Assembly: GCF_051245535.1 (NCBI RefSeq)
Contig: NZ_CP195303.1
Location: 1,550,001 to 1,614,000, forward strand
From: Micavibrio aeruginosavorus_D
Lineage (GTDB): Bacteria > Pseudomonadota > Alphaproteobacteria > Micavibrionales > Micavibrionaceae
Length of the DNA: 64,000 bases
Direction: 5' to 3'
Below the pieces are notes generated by a model. The model did not search any database, was not told where the DNA came from, and was given only the letters and a program-made list of their open reading frames with translations. The position numbers were made by a program, and so were the translations under genes. The first letter of the stretch is position 1. Every line of letters begins with the position of its first letter. Shown in pieces: positions 9,398-18,097 of this stretch.

Positions 9398-9562
9398 ATG
9401 AGCCACCATAACGACCACCACGCCCCCGCCACAGCCGTTGACGTTGATCCGGCGGCTTTGGCCGATGCCCAGAATTTGTGGGCCGCTTTTGTCCATTATT
9501 CGAAATATGGAATTATCGCCGTTGTGGTCATTCTGGCCCTGATGGCTCTGTTCCTGCTCTAA
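9398..9562 (+). CDS. aa3-type cytochrome c oxidase subunit IV
   Basis: A 54-residue membrane peptide. A His-rich N-terminus (MSHHNDHHAP) is followed by an amphipathic stretch (ALADAQNLWAAFVHYSKYG) and one transmembrane helix ending LMALFLL. This is the pattern of the small bacterial aa3 oxidase subunit IV that packs against the core oxidase. The ATG at 9398 has AGAAGAG upstream; the frame extends to 9362 without support. No other cox gene is in the window, which is usual for this peptide. Confidence 0.75.
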   Translation: MSHHNDHHAPATAVDVDPAALADAQNLWAAFVHYSKYGIIAVVVILALMALFLL

Positions 9563-9748
9563 CCCCTTAAAATTCTGGCGGATTTCCGCGCTTTCCCCCG
9601 CAGCCAGCCAGCAGCGGGGGATTTTTGCTGTCGGATGCACCTCCGGGCTAAGCCCTTACAACTCTTCACTCTTCTGTAACTTTTTCCCCGCATGATACGG
9701 GAGGATGCCAGCCCGGACCCAGTCCACCGGGCACATCCGGGGCCCGTC

Positions 9749-12700
9749 ATGACCAAGACACAGATCCATTCGAGTCCTTATCCCCCCCGCATTTCCATGC
9801 GGGTGATGGTGCGTTTATGGATTTTGACCCTGCTCTGGCTGATCGGCCTGCCGGCTTTTCCGGCTCTGGCCCAAAGTGCGGGCAATCTGGCCGCCCTGCC
9901 CGCACCCATTACGTTGCGCGATGGGCAGGATTCTTATGACCTGAACAACAATTTGTTCGTCACCCCCGATCCGCTCGGGCAGATGAGCTATGCCAACTTG
10001 ATTGATCGTCACATGAAAGGCATGCGCGGTGAATTGCGCGGCCAATCCATTATCACGCTGGGCACAAAACCGGTGCCGCACTGGATGGTCTTTGCCTTGA
10101 ACAACCAGAGCAACACATCGCACTGGACCCTGTCACTGGGACGGCACGGTGATGGCCGCTATGGCGTGGCGCAACAAATCTATATGTATGATCACCTCAA
10201 CCAGCGCCGCATCCTGACCGCGATTAAAACCGCCACCGCCGCCGCGCCATCTCCCGACAATGTCCCGACACAAGGCGCATCCATTTCATTCGACCTGCCC
10301 GTCGGGCGGCAAGCCTTGATGGTTTTGTACATCGTGCCCGAAGGCGGCGGCCCGGTGACATTGGCACCCACATTAAAAACAGATCACGCCTTCTTTGAAT
10401 CCCACAACAACCTTATGCGGCCCGGCGTGATGATCCGCACGGGATTGATTGTTTTACTGGGCCTGTTTGCAGGGGCCATGATCTTCCGCCGCATGATCAT
10501 TGCGGGCGGGTTTATGGCGTATTACGCCGCGAATATGGCGGCCTATATGGTCCAGAATGACATGATCTATGATCCTGCGCCGCTGGCCAGTGAAACATCG
10601 CCCTTACTCTTCGCCGGAACCGTTGTGGTTGGTTTGTTGCTCAGCCGCTTTTTCCTCAGCCTGTCGCGGGGACAGACGGTTGAAAAATTGATTCTGTATG
10701 GATGCGTCCTGCTGATCGGATTTTCTATCACCCTCGGCATCATGGCCGTTCCGGATTCATCCATTGTGCGCCCCTTGCTGATCACGGGTGTGCCGGTGGC
10801 CGTTCTGGCTTTCCTGTCCCTCTTCTGCTTTGCGCAAGGCCATGCCGGAACACCCGCCGCCAACATCATGGGCATGGGATGGTTGATTGGGTTTGCCGGG
10901 GCGATCACCTCTGGCCTCGCCGTTATGGGCATCCTGCCGCCGACATCCATCATGGTGAATGCGTATTGGGTGGCCCTGTTTGTTCAAGCCCCGGTCTTTA
11001 TCATCGGCGTTTTCGTTCGTAGCTGGGCCCAGGATGCTGAAAATATCAGTGACGAAGCTTTGGCCGAAGATGATCTGGACACGCTGGGCCGTTTGAAACA
11101 AACCAAAGAATCCGTTGAAAATGCCCGCCTTCTGAAAGTGATCGAGCATGAACGCCAGACATTGGAAGAATTACGCGAACGGGAATTGAAACAAACCGAA
11201 GAAATGCGCATCGCCAAGGAAACCGCCGATGCCGCCAACCGGTCCAAATCCGCCTTCCTGGCCGTGATCAGCCACGAAATTCGCACACCGATGACCGGCA
11301 TCATGGGCATGGTGCGGTTGCTGCTGGATTCGCATTTGACCCGCGATCAGGTCGATTACGCCCGCACGATTCAGGATTCTGGCGATGCCATGATCGCCCT
11401 GCTGAACGATATTCTGGATTTCGAAAAAATCGAAAGCGGCAAGATGGATCTGGAGAATGTCGATTTCGACCTGCACCGCATGCTCAACGGCGTTGTGACA
11501 TTGATGTCCGGCCACGCCACACAAAAATCCATCAGCCTGACCACCGAAATCGGGCCGGATGTGCCCCGCTTCGTCAAGGGCGACCCGGTGCGGCTGCGTC
11601 AGGTGTTGCTGAATCTGGTCGGTAACTCTATCAAATTCACATCCGAAGGCGGCGTAACCATTGTGGTGCGTCGTGAAGGCGGCGATTCCAGCCACCATCG
11701 CCTGCATTTCGCCGTGCGCGATACCGGGGCCGGAATTTCAGAAGACGCGCAGAAAAACCTGTTCAACCCGTTCGCGCAGGCCGATTCCAGCATCAGCCGC
11801 AAATTCGGCGGCACCGGTTTGGGGTTGGCCATTTGCCAACGCCTGATCACCGCCATGGGCGGCACCATTGCCATCAGCTCAAAAGAGGGCCAAGGGTCCA
11901 CGTTCTTCTACACCATCAACATGGACCACGGCCACGCCGCCAATGTTCAGGAATCGGGCAGCAAATCCCTGTCCGATTCCGGCAGCACCCCGACAAAATC
12001 ACTGCGCATCCTGTGCGTGGATGATAACGAGATTAACCAGAAATTGTTGCAGGAATTTGTATCCCGCATGGGCCATCACCCCACGACATGTGGCAGCGGC
12101 GAAGACGCATTGGGCATTATCGAGAACAATGATTTCGATATGGTGTTCATGGACATCGAACTGCCGGGTATTTCCGGCATGGGGGCCACCCGCGCCATTC
12201 GGGCCATGCGCGCCCCGCAAAAATCGCATTTGCCTGTCATCGCCCTGACCGGGAATGTGCGGGATGATGATATTCGCCAATGTTACGCCGCCAATATGAA
12301 CGGGCATTTGGCCAAACCCATCGACCCCGCCCACATGAAGGCCCAAATTGAAAAAGTAATCCGCGGCAAGTTGGACAACCCCATCATTGTCGAAGACGAT
12401 GGAAGCGGCGGCGACACATTCACCCCCGTGCATGAAACCATCGTATCCATCGACGTCCCGCAGGATGCGGTTGAAGACGACACACCGATCCTGCCCGGCC
12501 AAATGGATCAGGAGATGGCACAACCCGCCCCCCACGACATCGAAATGCCGGATGAGCCGATTGATGACCTGATGGAAAGCCCCATCACGCCCGACCGCGC
12601 CCCGATTATGCAGGCCGCATTACAGGATGATGACAGCATGCTGGATCTGACCATCAGCGAAGATGAGCTGGACGAAGATTCGTTCGTAAAGGCGCTGGAT

Positions 12701-13144
12701 GCCACGGCTGTAACGGAACTGGATGACGATTTCCTGGATGATGATTTCGATGACATCATGGCCCGGACGGAAGAATTGCCCCCGCCACCGCCGATGGATG
12801 GCACGATTGTTTTTGATTCCACCTTGCTCGACGGATTAAAGGGCAGCATGGATCAAGCATCGCTGAGTGAAATGATGACCGGATTGATGGACAAGGTGGA
12901 TGAAATCATCACCCACGCCCATGGCGCCATGAACGCGCAGGATATGGATACGATCCGCGCCCGCATGCATGAATTAAAAGGCATGTGCGGTAATTTCGGC
13001 CTGCAAGAACTCAGCCTGATTGCCGAACATGCGGAAAAGGCCGTGAAAGACGGGCAGATCGACGCCCTGCCCGATGTTCTGGGCACCCTGCCCGCCGCCG
13101 GAATGCGCGCGCATAAGGTGGTTGGGGAATGGTTACAGAATTAA
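9749..13144 (+). CDS. 7TMR-DISM hybrid sensor histidine kinase with REC and HPt domains
   Basis: Large membrane sensor kinase with a complete internal phosphorelay. Order: signal peptide (cleavage near PALAQS), a 7TMR-DISMED2-type periplasmic sensor (about residues 35-210), seven membrane helices (about 215-430), a coiled-coil linker, HisKA with SHEIRTP (phospho-His about H509), HATPase with NLVGNSIKF, DTGAGIS and GGTGLGLAI, a receiver with FMDIELPG (phospho-Asp about D802), a very acidic linker (about 890-1025), and a C-terminal HPt with MHELKGMCGNFG (about H1074). Length 1,131 aa from the ATG at 9749; ATGs at 9692 or 9797 are possible. No response regulator is adjacent, so its output partner is elsewhere. 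The ligand is unknown. Confidence 0.92.
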   Translation: MTKTQIHSSPYPPRISMRVMVRLWILTLLWLIGLPAFPALAQSAGNLAALPAPITLRDGQDSYDLNNNLFVTPDPLGQMSYANLIDRHMKGMRGELRGQSIITLGTKPVPHWMVFALNNQSNTSHWTLSLGRHGDGRYGVAQQIYMYDHLNQRRILTAIKTATAAAPSPDNVPTQGASISFDLPVGRQALMVLYIVPEGGGPVTLAPTLKTDHAFFESHNNLMRPGVMIRTGLIVLLGLFAGAMIFRRMIIAGGFMAYYAANMAAYMVQNDMIYDPAPLASETSPLLFAGTVVVGLLLSRFFLSLSRGQTVEKLILYGCVLLIGFSITLGIMAVPDSSIVRPLLITGVPVAVLAFLSLFCFAQGHAGTPAANIMGMGWLIGFAGAITSGLAVMGILPPTSIMVNAYWVALFVQAPVFIIGVFVRSWAQDAENISDEALAEDDLDTLGRLKQTKESVENARLLKVIEHERQTLEELRERELKQTEEMRIAKETADAANRSKSAFLAVISHEIRTPMTGIMGMVRLLLDSHLTRDQVDYARTIQDSGDAMIALLNDILDFEKIESGKMDLENVDFDLHRMLNGVVTLMSGHATQKSISLTTEIGPDVPRFVKGDPVRLRQVLLNLVGNSIKFTSEGGVTIVVRREGGDSSHHRLHFAVRDTGAGISEDAQKNLFNPFAQADSSISRKFGGTGLGLAICQRLITAMGGTIAISSKEGQGSTFFYTINMDHGHAANVQESGSKSLSDSGSTPTKSLRILCVDDNEINQKLLQEFVSRMGHHPTTCGSGEDALGIIENNDFDMVFMDIELPGISGMGATRAIRAMRAPQKSHLPVIALTGNVRDDDIRQCYAANMNGHLAKPIDPAHMKAQIEKVIRGKLDNPIIVEDDGSGGDTFTPVHETIVSIDVPQDAVEDDTPILPGQMDQEMAQPAPHDIEMPDEPIDDLMESPITPDRAPIMQAALQDDDSMLDLTISEDELDEDSFVKALDATAVTELDDDFLDDDFDDIMARTEELPPPPPMDGTIVFDSTLLDGLKGSMDQASLSEMMTGLMDKVDEIITHAHGAMNAQDMDTIRARMHELKGMCGNFGLQELSLIAEHAEKAVKDGQIDALPDVLGTLPAAGMRAHKVVGEWLQN

Positions 13145-13178
13145 AAAAACGCCAGCCGGTTTCCCGACTGGCGTTTTC
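13145..13178. terminator. Bidirectional rho-independent terminator
   Basis: Stem AACGCCAG.. / ..CTGGCGTT with an A-run on the left and T-run on the right, between the convergent sensor kinase and ndk genes. It can serve both strands. Confidence 0.85.
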
Positions 13179-13193
13179 AATACGTAAGGGCGA

Positions 13194-13616
13194 TTAGCCG
13201 ACGATTTCGCAACCAGCGAAGAAATACGCGATTTCGATCGCAGCGTTTTCCAACGAGTCAGAACCGTGAACCGAGTTCGCTTCGATGCTTTCAGCGAAGT
13301 CCTTGCGGATCGTGCCGGCATCGGCGTTCGCCGGGTTGGTGGCACCCATGATTTCGCGGTTTTTCAGAACGGCGTTTTCGCCTTCCAGAACCTGAACAAC
13401 AACCGGGCCGGAGGTCATGAATTTCACCAGCTCGCCATAGAACGGGCGCTCTTTGTGAACTTCATAGAATTTGCCAGCCTGAGCATCGGTCATGTGAATG
13501 CGTTTCTGGGCCACGATACGCAGGCCCGCTTTTTCAAAACGCTCGTTAATGGCACCGGTCAGGTTGCGACGGGTTGCATCCGGCTTCAGGATGGAGAAAG
13601 TACGTTCAATCGCCAT
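13194..13616 (-). CDS. ndk: Nucleoside diphosphate kinase
   Basis: Transfers the gamma-phosphate between NTPs and NDPs via a phosphohistidine, balancing nucleotide pools. The 140 aa length is standard. It begins with MAIERTFSILKPDA and has the active-site NSVHGSDS with the catalytic histidine, plus the nucleotide-binding region REIMGATNP. GAAGAGGA precedes the ATG at 13616. It is monocistronic, bounded by a terminator on the 3' side. Confidence 0.97.
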   Translation of the reverse strand: MAIERTFSILKPDATRRNLTGAINERFEKAGLRIVAQKRIHMTDAQAGKFYEVHKERPFYGELVKFMTSGPVVVQVLEGENAVLKNREIMGATNPANADAGTIRKDFAESIEANSVHGSDSLENAAIEIAYFFAGCEIVG

Positions 13617-13864
13617 TTGGCTATCCTCTTCTAAACTCTGATAAATTTGCGGGTTTCCCCCGGAAAGTGGACATGGTTATAGAGGGGCCTTCTGCGAATT
13701 GCAATGTTTCAAATCGGCCCAAAACCAGCCCTGCGCGGCGTGCGGGACAGAAAATGAGCTGATTTCCAATAAAAATGAGGAAAATTAAGAAATATCCTGT
13801 TAGGATGGCCTCAAGAATAAGAAAAAAGAGTACCGGGTTTTGAGGGAGTTTATAGGGATCCACG

Positions 13865-14719
13865 ATGAGTAGCTCTGTTCGCCTTGCATTTTCGACCGAT
13901 TCCGCCACTGTGGCCGCCCCTGCGCCCGCGATCAAACGTCGTTCCCTGACCGAAGCTTTTAATGCCGCCGGCGCCGGTGCCCCACCGCGCCAGCCGCACG
14001 CCAATGGCGAATTGCTGATTACCGAAGCGTTTATCGCTCAGGAATCATTGGAAAAAATCGGAAAATTGCTCCGCACGGAAATGAAGGGCCAGTTTGAAAT
14101 CGGCCCGGCCAAGGATTTGGGCCGCGCCGTGGCCAAAACCAAGGAAAAAGGCGATCTGGCCCTGAATTGCGATTTCAGCCGCGCCCGCGTCCTGTTGAAA
14201 GATTTGAACCAGATTAAAAAGGCGATCGACATTTTCGGCCGCGCTGGCGAAGCCACCCTGGGCAAGGGGGCGAACGCCATGACGTTGAACATTCTGGATG
14301 TCGACAATACGTTCAGCAAGCCGAGCGCGAAAAAACCGGGCCTGTGCAATCTGGATGTGAAGATCGCACTGCCGATCACGCTGGATACAGGCGAAGAATC
14401 CTACCATATCTGCGAAGTGCAGTTCCTGCACAAGGGCACCAAGACCGTGTACGAGAAATCGCACAAGGTTTATGAGGAAGCTCGTTCCGAGTTGATCCGT
14501 CGCCAGTATTTCGAAAACGCCATGGATATGGCCGGTTGCCCGGAGACGGTTCGCAATCTGGAAAAAAAATGGCATGCATCAGACAAGAAATACAATGACT
14601 TGATGCAAAAACGCGGCGACCTGAACACGGAAATCGCGGAAAAGCTGGGCTTGAATACGCTTCGCGGATACCAGCCATGCGAATCCCGCATGCCCAAAAG
14701 CTTGCAGTGCAGCATGTAA
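13865..14719 (+). CDS. Orphan protein with Rel/SpoT-synthetase-like sequence pattern
   Basis: A 284 aa soluble protein with no family I can name with certainty. The middle third follows the order of motifs seen in (p)ppGpp-synthetase-fold nucleotidyltransferases: a basic stretch (RAVAKTKEKG), CDFSRARVLLKD with D103 where RelA has its metal-binding Asp, PGLCNLDVKIAL where RelA has the GYxSLH strand, CEVQFLHKG with E184 where RelA has the catalytic Glu, then SHKVYEEAR resembling the helix that ends the domain. The guanine-stacking Tyr of GYxSLH is absent, so if it is such an enzyme its substrate may differ. No HD hydrolase, TGS or ACT domain is present. The N-terminus is Ala/Pro-rich and probably disordered. 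An alternative is that the similarity is coincidental. Confidence 0.55.
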   Translation: MSSSVRLAFSTDSATVAAPAPAIKRRSLTEAFNAAGAGAPPRQPHANGELLITEAFIAQESLEKIGKLLRTEMKGQFEIGPAKDLGRAVAKTKEKGDLALNCDFSRARVLLKDLNQIKKAIDIFGRAGEATLGKGANAMTLNILDVDNTFSKPSAKKPGLCNLDVKIALPITLDTGEESYHICEVQFLHKGTKTVYEKSHKVYEEARSELIRRQYFENAMDMAGCPETVRNLEKKWHASDKKYNDLMQKRGDLNTEIAEKLGLNTLRGYQPCESRMPKSLQCSM

Positions 14720-14722
14720 AGG

Positions 14723-14765
14723 GTATATGACCTGCGTACATTTTAATGACGCAGACGGCATATAC
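14723..14765. repeat. Nested inverted repeat just before a start codon
   Basis: GTATATG (14723-14729) pairs with CATATAC (14759-14765), and inside it CTGCGT (14732-14737) pairs with ACGCAG (14749-14754). The hairpin ends two bases before the ATG at 14768, where a ribosome-binding site would be expected but none is seen. Confidence 0.45.
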
Positions 14766-14767
14766 AG

Positions 14768-15109
14768 ATGACCCCGCATATCAAGGAATATTACCGCATT
14801 GGCACCGAGCACATCATTCTGGTGATGACGCCGGAACGCCGCGCCTTGCAAGCCTGGGTCGCCGATGACGAACAAAACAAACTCATGCGCAAAGACGTCC
14901 GCATCATTGATATTCAACACGGCGATGGCGAGCCGCTGACTCAGGATATGTTTGACGCGTTTTGCACGGAACATAAAATCGACTCGTCCATTCCGGATCG
15001 TTCCATTGCCCTGTCCTTCCGCCTGTCCTCCGCGTCCACAACCACGATCAATATCGTCCCGACACCATCCGCCATGTTCGCCCGCACATATTGCCCGTCA
15101 CCGTTCTAA
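14768..15109 (+). CDS. Hypothetical protein, 113 aa
   Basis: Family not recognised. A small soluble protein with no signal peptide or membrane segment; it begins MTPHIKEYYRIG and has a mixed composition with a Ser/Thr-rich C-terminal part (SSASTTTINIV). It lies 48 bases after the Rel/SpoT-like orphan and before a terminator, so the two probably share a transcript. The ATG at 14768 lacks a ribosome-binding site and follows a hairpin; an internal ATG at 14825 is an alternative start. Confidence 0.5.
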   Translation: MTPHIKEYYRIGTEHIILVMTPERRALQAWVADDEQNKLMRKDVRIIDIQHGDGEPLTQDMFDAFCTEHKIDSSIPDRSIALSFRLSSASTTTINIVPTPSAMFARTYCPSPF

Positions 15110-15134
15110 AACTTTGACGACAATCCGCAGGCCA

Positions 15135-15170
15135 TAAAAAAATCCCGCATCGAAGCGGGATTTTTTATTT
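15135..15170. terminator. Bidirectional rho-independent terminator
   Basis: AAAAAATCCCGC / GCGGGATTTTTT hairpin with a six-base loop between the 113 aa orphan and the convergent alaS. Confidence 0.9.
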
Positions 15171-15186
15171 TGATTGTGATCTGCTC

Positions 15187-17859
15187 TTACGATGCCAGTT
15201 GTTGTTCAATCGCGCTCACGGCATCATTCGCGGCATCGGCGTTCGGGCCACCGCCTTGCGCCATGTCAGGACGGCCACCGCCGCCCTTGCCGCCCAGAAC
15301 CTCAACCCCGGTTTTCACCAGATCAACGGCGCTGACCCGTGCGGTCAGATCATCGGTCACACCGACGACGATGGAGGCCTTGCCATCATCCGTGGCGATC
15401 AGCGTAATCACGCCGGAGCCGATTTTCTTTTTCAGATCATCGACCATCGGCTTCAAATCCTTGGCCGGGAATCCTTCCAGAACGCGGGAGGTGAATTTCA
15501 CCCCGCCAATGTCCTTCACATCCGGCCCCGCCGATGCGCCCGCACCACCGCCCGTGGCCATTTGACGGCGCAGGTTGGACATTTCGTTTTCCAGACGACG
15601 GCGGTCGTCCATCAACGTGCGAACACGTTCAAACACATCCGTCGGGCCAGCTTTCAAAACATCGGCCACGGCCTGTAACATTTTTTCCTGATTGTTCAGG
15701 TACGAAAGCGCACCCGCGCCCGTCACGGCCTCGACCCGGCGCACGCCAGCAGACACAGCGGATTCGGATACGATTTTCAGCAGGCCGATATCGCCCGTGC
15801 GTTTCACGTGCGTCCCACCGCATAGTTCAACGGAATAGGATTTGTTGGCCCCATCCGCGACTGTACCCATGGACACGACGCGCACCTCGTCATCGTATTT
15901 TTCACCGAACAACGCCATGGCCCCAGATTCCATCGCATCATCAACCGGCATGACGCGGGTCACGACCGGTGTGTTGGCACGAATTTCTTCGTTCACCATG
16001 CGCTCAACCTCGGCCAATTGTTCGGCTGTGATCGATGCGTTGTGTGAAATGTCAAACCGGGTGCGGTCCGCCGTTTGCAATGAACCCTTCTGGGCCACAT
16101 GGGTGCCCAGAACGCGGCGCAGCGCCTCGTGCAGCAGGTGGGTGGCGGAGTGGTTCGCGCGGATCGCGCTGCGGCGATCATGGTCAACGACCAATTCAAC
16201 CGCATCATCGGTTTTCAGCGTCCCGGCCTTCACCGTACCAATATGCACGAACAATTTGCCCAGCATCTTGCGCGTGTCGTTCACGGTAATGTCCGCGCCA
16301 CCCGCCGTGCGGATTACGCCGGTATCGCCAACCTGACCACCGGATTCGGCGTAGAACGGCGTCTGGTTCACCAGAATGTGGACGGTATCACCGACATTCG
16401 CGGCATCCACAATCGCGCCATCTTTCACAATGGTGCGCACTTGGGCTTCAGCATGTTCGGTTTCGTAACCCAAAAATTCCGTCGGCCCGACCTTGTCCAG
16501 CAGGTCGAACCACACCGCATCCATTTTCGCATCACCGGACCCGGCCCAGTTTTTGCGAGCCTGGGCGCGCTGTTTTTCCATGGCGGTGTTGAAACCATTC
16601 AAATCCACATCAATGCCACGGGCGCGCAGCGCATCCTGTGTCAAATCCAGCGGGAATCCGAACGTGTCATACAGCTTGAACGCGACATTGCCATCCAGCG
16701 CCTGCCCACTTTGCAGATCGGCGGTTTCTTCGTCCAGCAGCTTCAGGCCGTTATCCAGCGTGCGTTTGAAACGGGTTTCTTCCAGTTTCAATGTCTCAGA
16801 AATCAACGCTTCCGCACGTTTCAATTCCGGATAGGCTTCGCCCATCTTCGCCACCAATGTCGGCAACAAACGGAACATCAGCGGATCACGCGCGCCCAGC
16901 AAATGGGCATGACGCATACCACGGCGCATAATGCGGCGCAGGACGTAACCGCGCCCTTCGTTCGACGGCATGACGCCATCGGCAATCAGGAACGACGCCG
17001 CGCGCAAATGGTCCGCGATGACGCGGTGGGACGGGGCCATGGCGCCGTCCGGTGATACGCCCGTCAGGTCGGCGGAGTGTTCGATGATCGCGCGCAGAAG
17101 GTCGATGTCGTAGTTGGTGAATTTCCCCTGCACCAGCGCGGTCGTGCGTTCCAGCCCCATACCCGTATCAATGGAGGGTTTTGGCAACGGTTTGCGGATA
17201 TGGCCGCCATTGCCGTCCGGCTCCTGTTCATACTGCATGAACACGAGGTTCCAGAATTCAAGGAAACGGTCACCATCCTGATCCGCGGAGCCCGGAGGAC
17301 CGCCAGCCATCGTATCGCCCTGATCATAGAAGATTTCCGAACACGGACCACACGGGCCCGTATCACCCATCATCCAGAAGTTATCGTTGGTGTTGATGCG
17401 CAGGATTTTGGAATCGGAAAAACCGGCAACCTTGCGCCAGATCGCGGCGGCTTCTTCGTCGCTGGAGTGAACCGTCACCAGCAGCTTGTCCTTCGGCATA
17501 TCCAGACGTTTGGTCACAACCTCCCATGCGAAGGCAATGGCATCTTCCTTGAAATAATCACCGAAGGAGAAGTTCCCCATCATTTCAAAGAAGGTGTGGT
17601 GGCGGGCCGTATAACCGACATTGTCCAGATCGTTGTGCTTGCCCCCGGCGCGGACGCATTTCTGCGCCGTGGTCGCGCGGCTGTACGGGCGGGTTTCAAC
17701 ACCCGTGAAGACGTTTTTGAACTGGACCATGCCCGAGTTCGCGAACATCAGCGTCGGATCATTGTCCGGCACCAGCGAGGAAGATTGCACCACCTGGTGC
17801 CCCTTGTCCGCGAAGAAATCAAGGAAGGTCGAACGAATATCCTGAACGGTCTTGGTCAT
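15187..17859 (-). CDS. alaS: Alanyl-tRNA synthetase
   Basis: Charges tRNA-Ala and edits mischarged Ser/Gly. Full-length at 890 aa, starting MTKTVQDIRSTFLDFF. The class II catalytic core occupies the first 450 residues or so (RATTAQKCVRAGGKHNDL, MMGDTGPCGPCSEI). The editing domain carries HSATHLLHEAL and CGGTHVKRTGDIG, whose His and Cys residues bind the editing-site zinc. The C-terminal domain is Gly-rich (GGKGGGGRPDMAQGGG), as in the C-Ala domain. The gene is monocistronic, with a terminator on its 3' side and the inverted repeat about 100 bases upstream. Confidence 0.98.
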   Translation of the reverse strand: MTKTVQDIRSTFLDFFADKGHQVVQSSSLVPDNDPTLMFANSGMVQFKNVFTGVETRPYSRATTAQKCVRAGGKHNDLDNVGYTARHHTFFEMMGNFSFGDYFKEDAIAFAWEVVTKRLDMPKDKLLVTVHSSDEEAAAIWRKVAGFSDSKILRINTNDNFWMMGDTGPCGPCSEIFYDQGDTMAGGPPGSADQDGDRFLEFWNLVFMQYEQEPDGNGGHIRKPLPKPSIDTGMGLERTTALVQGKFTNYDIDLLRAIIEHSADLTGVSPDGAMAPSHRVIADHLRAASFLIADGVMPSNEGRGYVLRRIMRRGMRHAHLLGARDPLMFRLLPTLVAKMGEAYPELKRAEALISETLKLEETRFKRTLDNGLKLLDEETADLQSGQALDGNVAFKLYDTFGFPLDLTQDALRARGIDVDLNGFNTAMEKQRAQARKNWAGSGDAKMDAVWFDLLDKVGPTEFLGYETEHAEAQVRTIVKDGAIVDAANVGDTVHILVNQTPFYAESGGQVGDTGVIRTAGGADITVNDTRKMLGKLFVHIGTVKAGTLKTDDAVELVVDHDRRSAIRANHSATHLLHEALRRVLGTHVAQKGSLQTADRTRFDISHNASITAEQLAEVERMVNEEIRANTPVVTRVMPVDDAMESGAMALFGEKYDDEVRVVSMGTVADGANKSYSVELCGGTHVKRTGDIGLLKIVSESAVSAGVRRVEAVTGAGALSYLNNQEKMLQAVADVLKAGPTDVFERVRTLMDDRRRLENEMSNLRRQMATGGGAGASAGPDVKDIGGVKFTSRVLEGFPAKDLKPMVDDLKKKIGSGVITLIATDDGKASIVVGVTDDLTARVSAVDLVKTGVEVLGGKGGGGRPDMAQGGGPNADAANDAVSAIEQQLAS

Positions 17860-17963
17860 AGCCAGCTCATTTATGCATAAAGGGTCAATTGGATCGCCGA
17901 TATTAGGCGGTTGCGGTCCAAAAATCCATGGGAAATCCCTAGGTTAAGGCTAATTCCCTCCCC

Positions 17964-18074
17964 AGAAGACCCTCTCCCCCAACCCCTCTCCCAGAGGGAG
18001 AGGGGGGCGCTGGCGCGGAGCCACGCAGAATAATTCCCTCTCCCTCTGGGAGAGGGTTAGGGAGAGGGTCTTCT
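17964..18074. repeat. Long near-perfect inverted repeat (pyrimidine/purine-rich)
   Basis: Left arm 17964-18006 and right arm about 18031-18074 are nearly perfect reverse complements (about 42 bases, with two small mismatches or indels), separated by about 25 bases. Each arm also contains a short palindrome, CTCTCCCAGAGGGAGAG. It lies between the end of the lytic transglycosylase gene and the start of alaS, both on the minus strand. It looks like a dispersed intergenic repeat or a MITE-like hairpin; it could also stop transcription from the upstream gene. Confidence 0.8.
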
Positions 18075-18097
18075 ATATCGAGAGTCTGAGATTCCGC

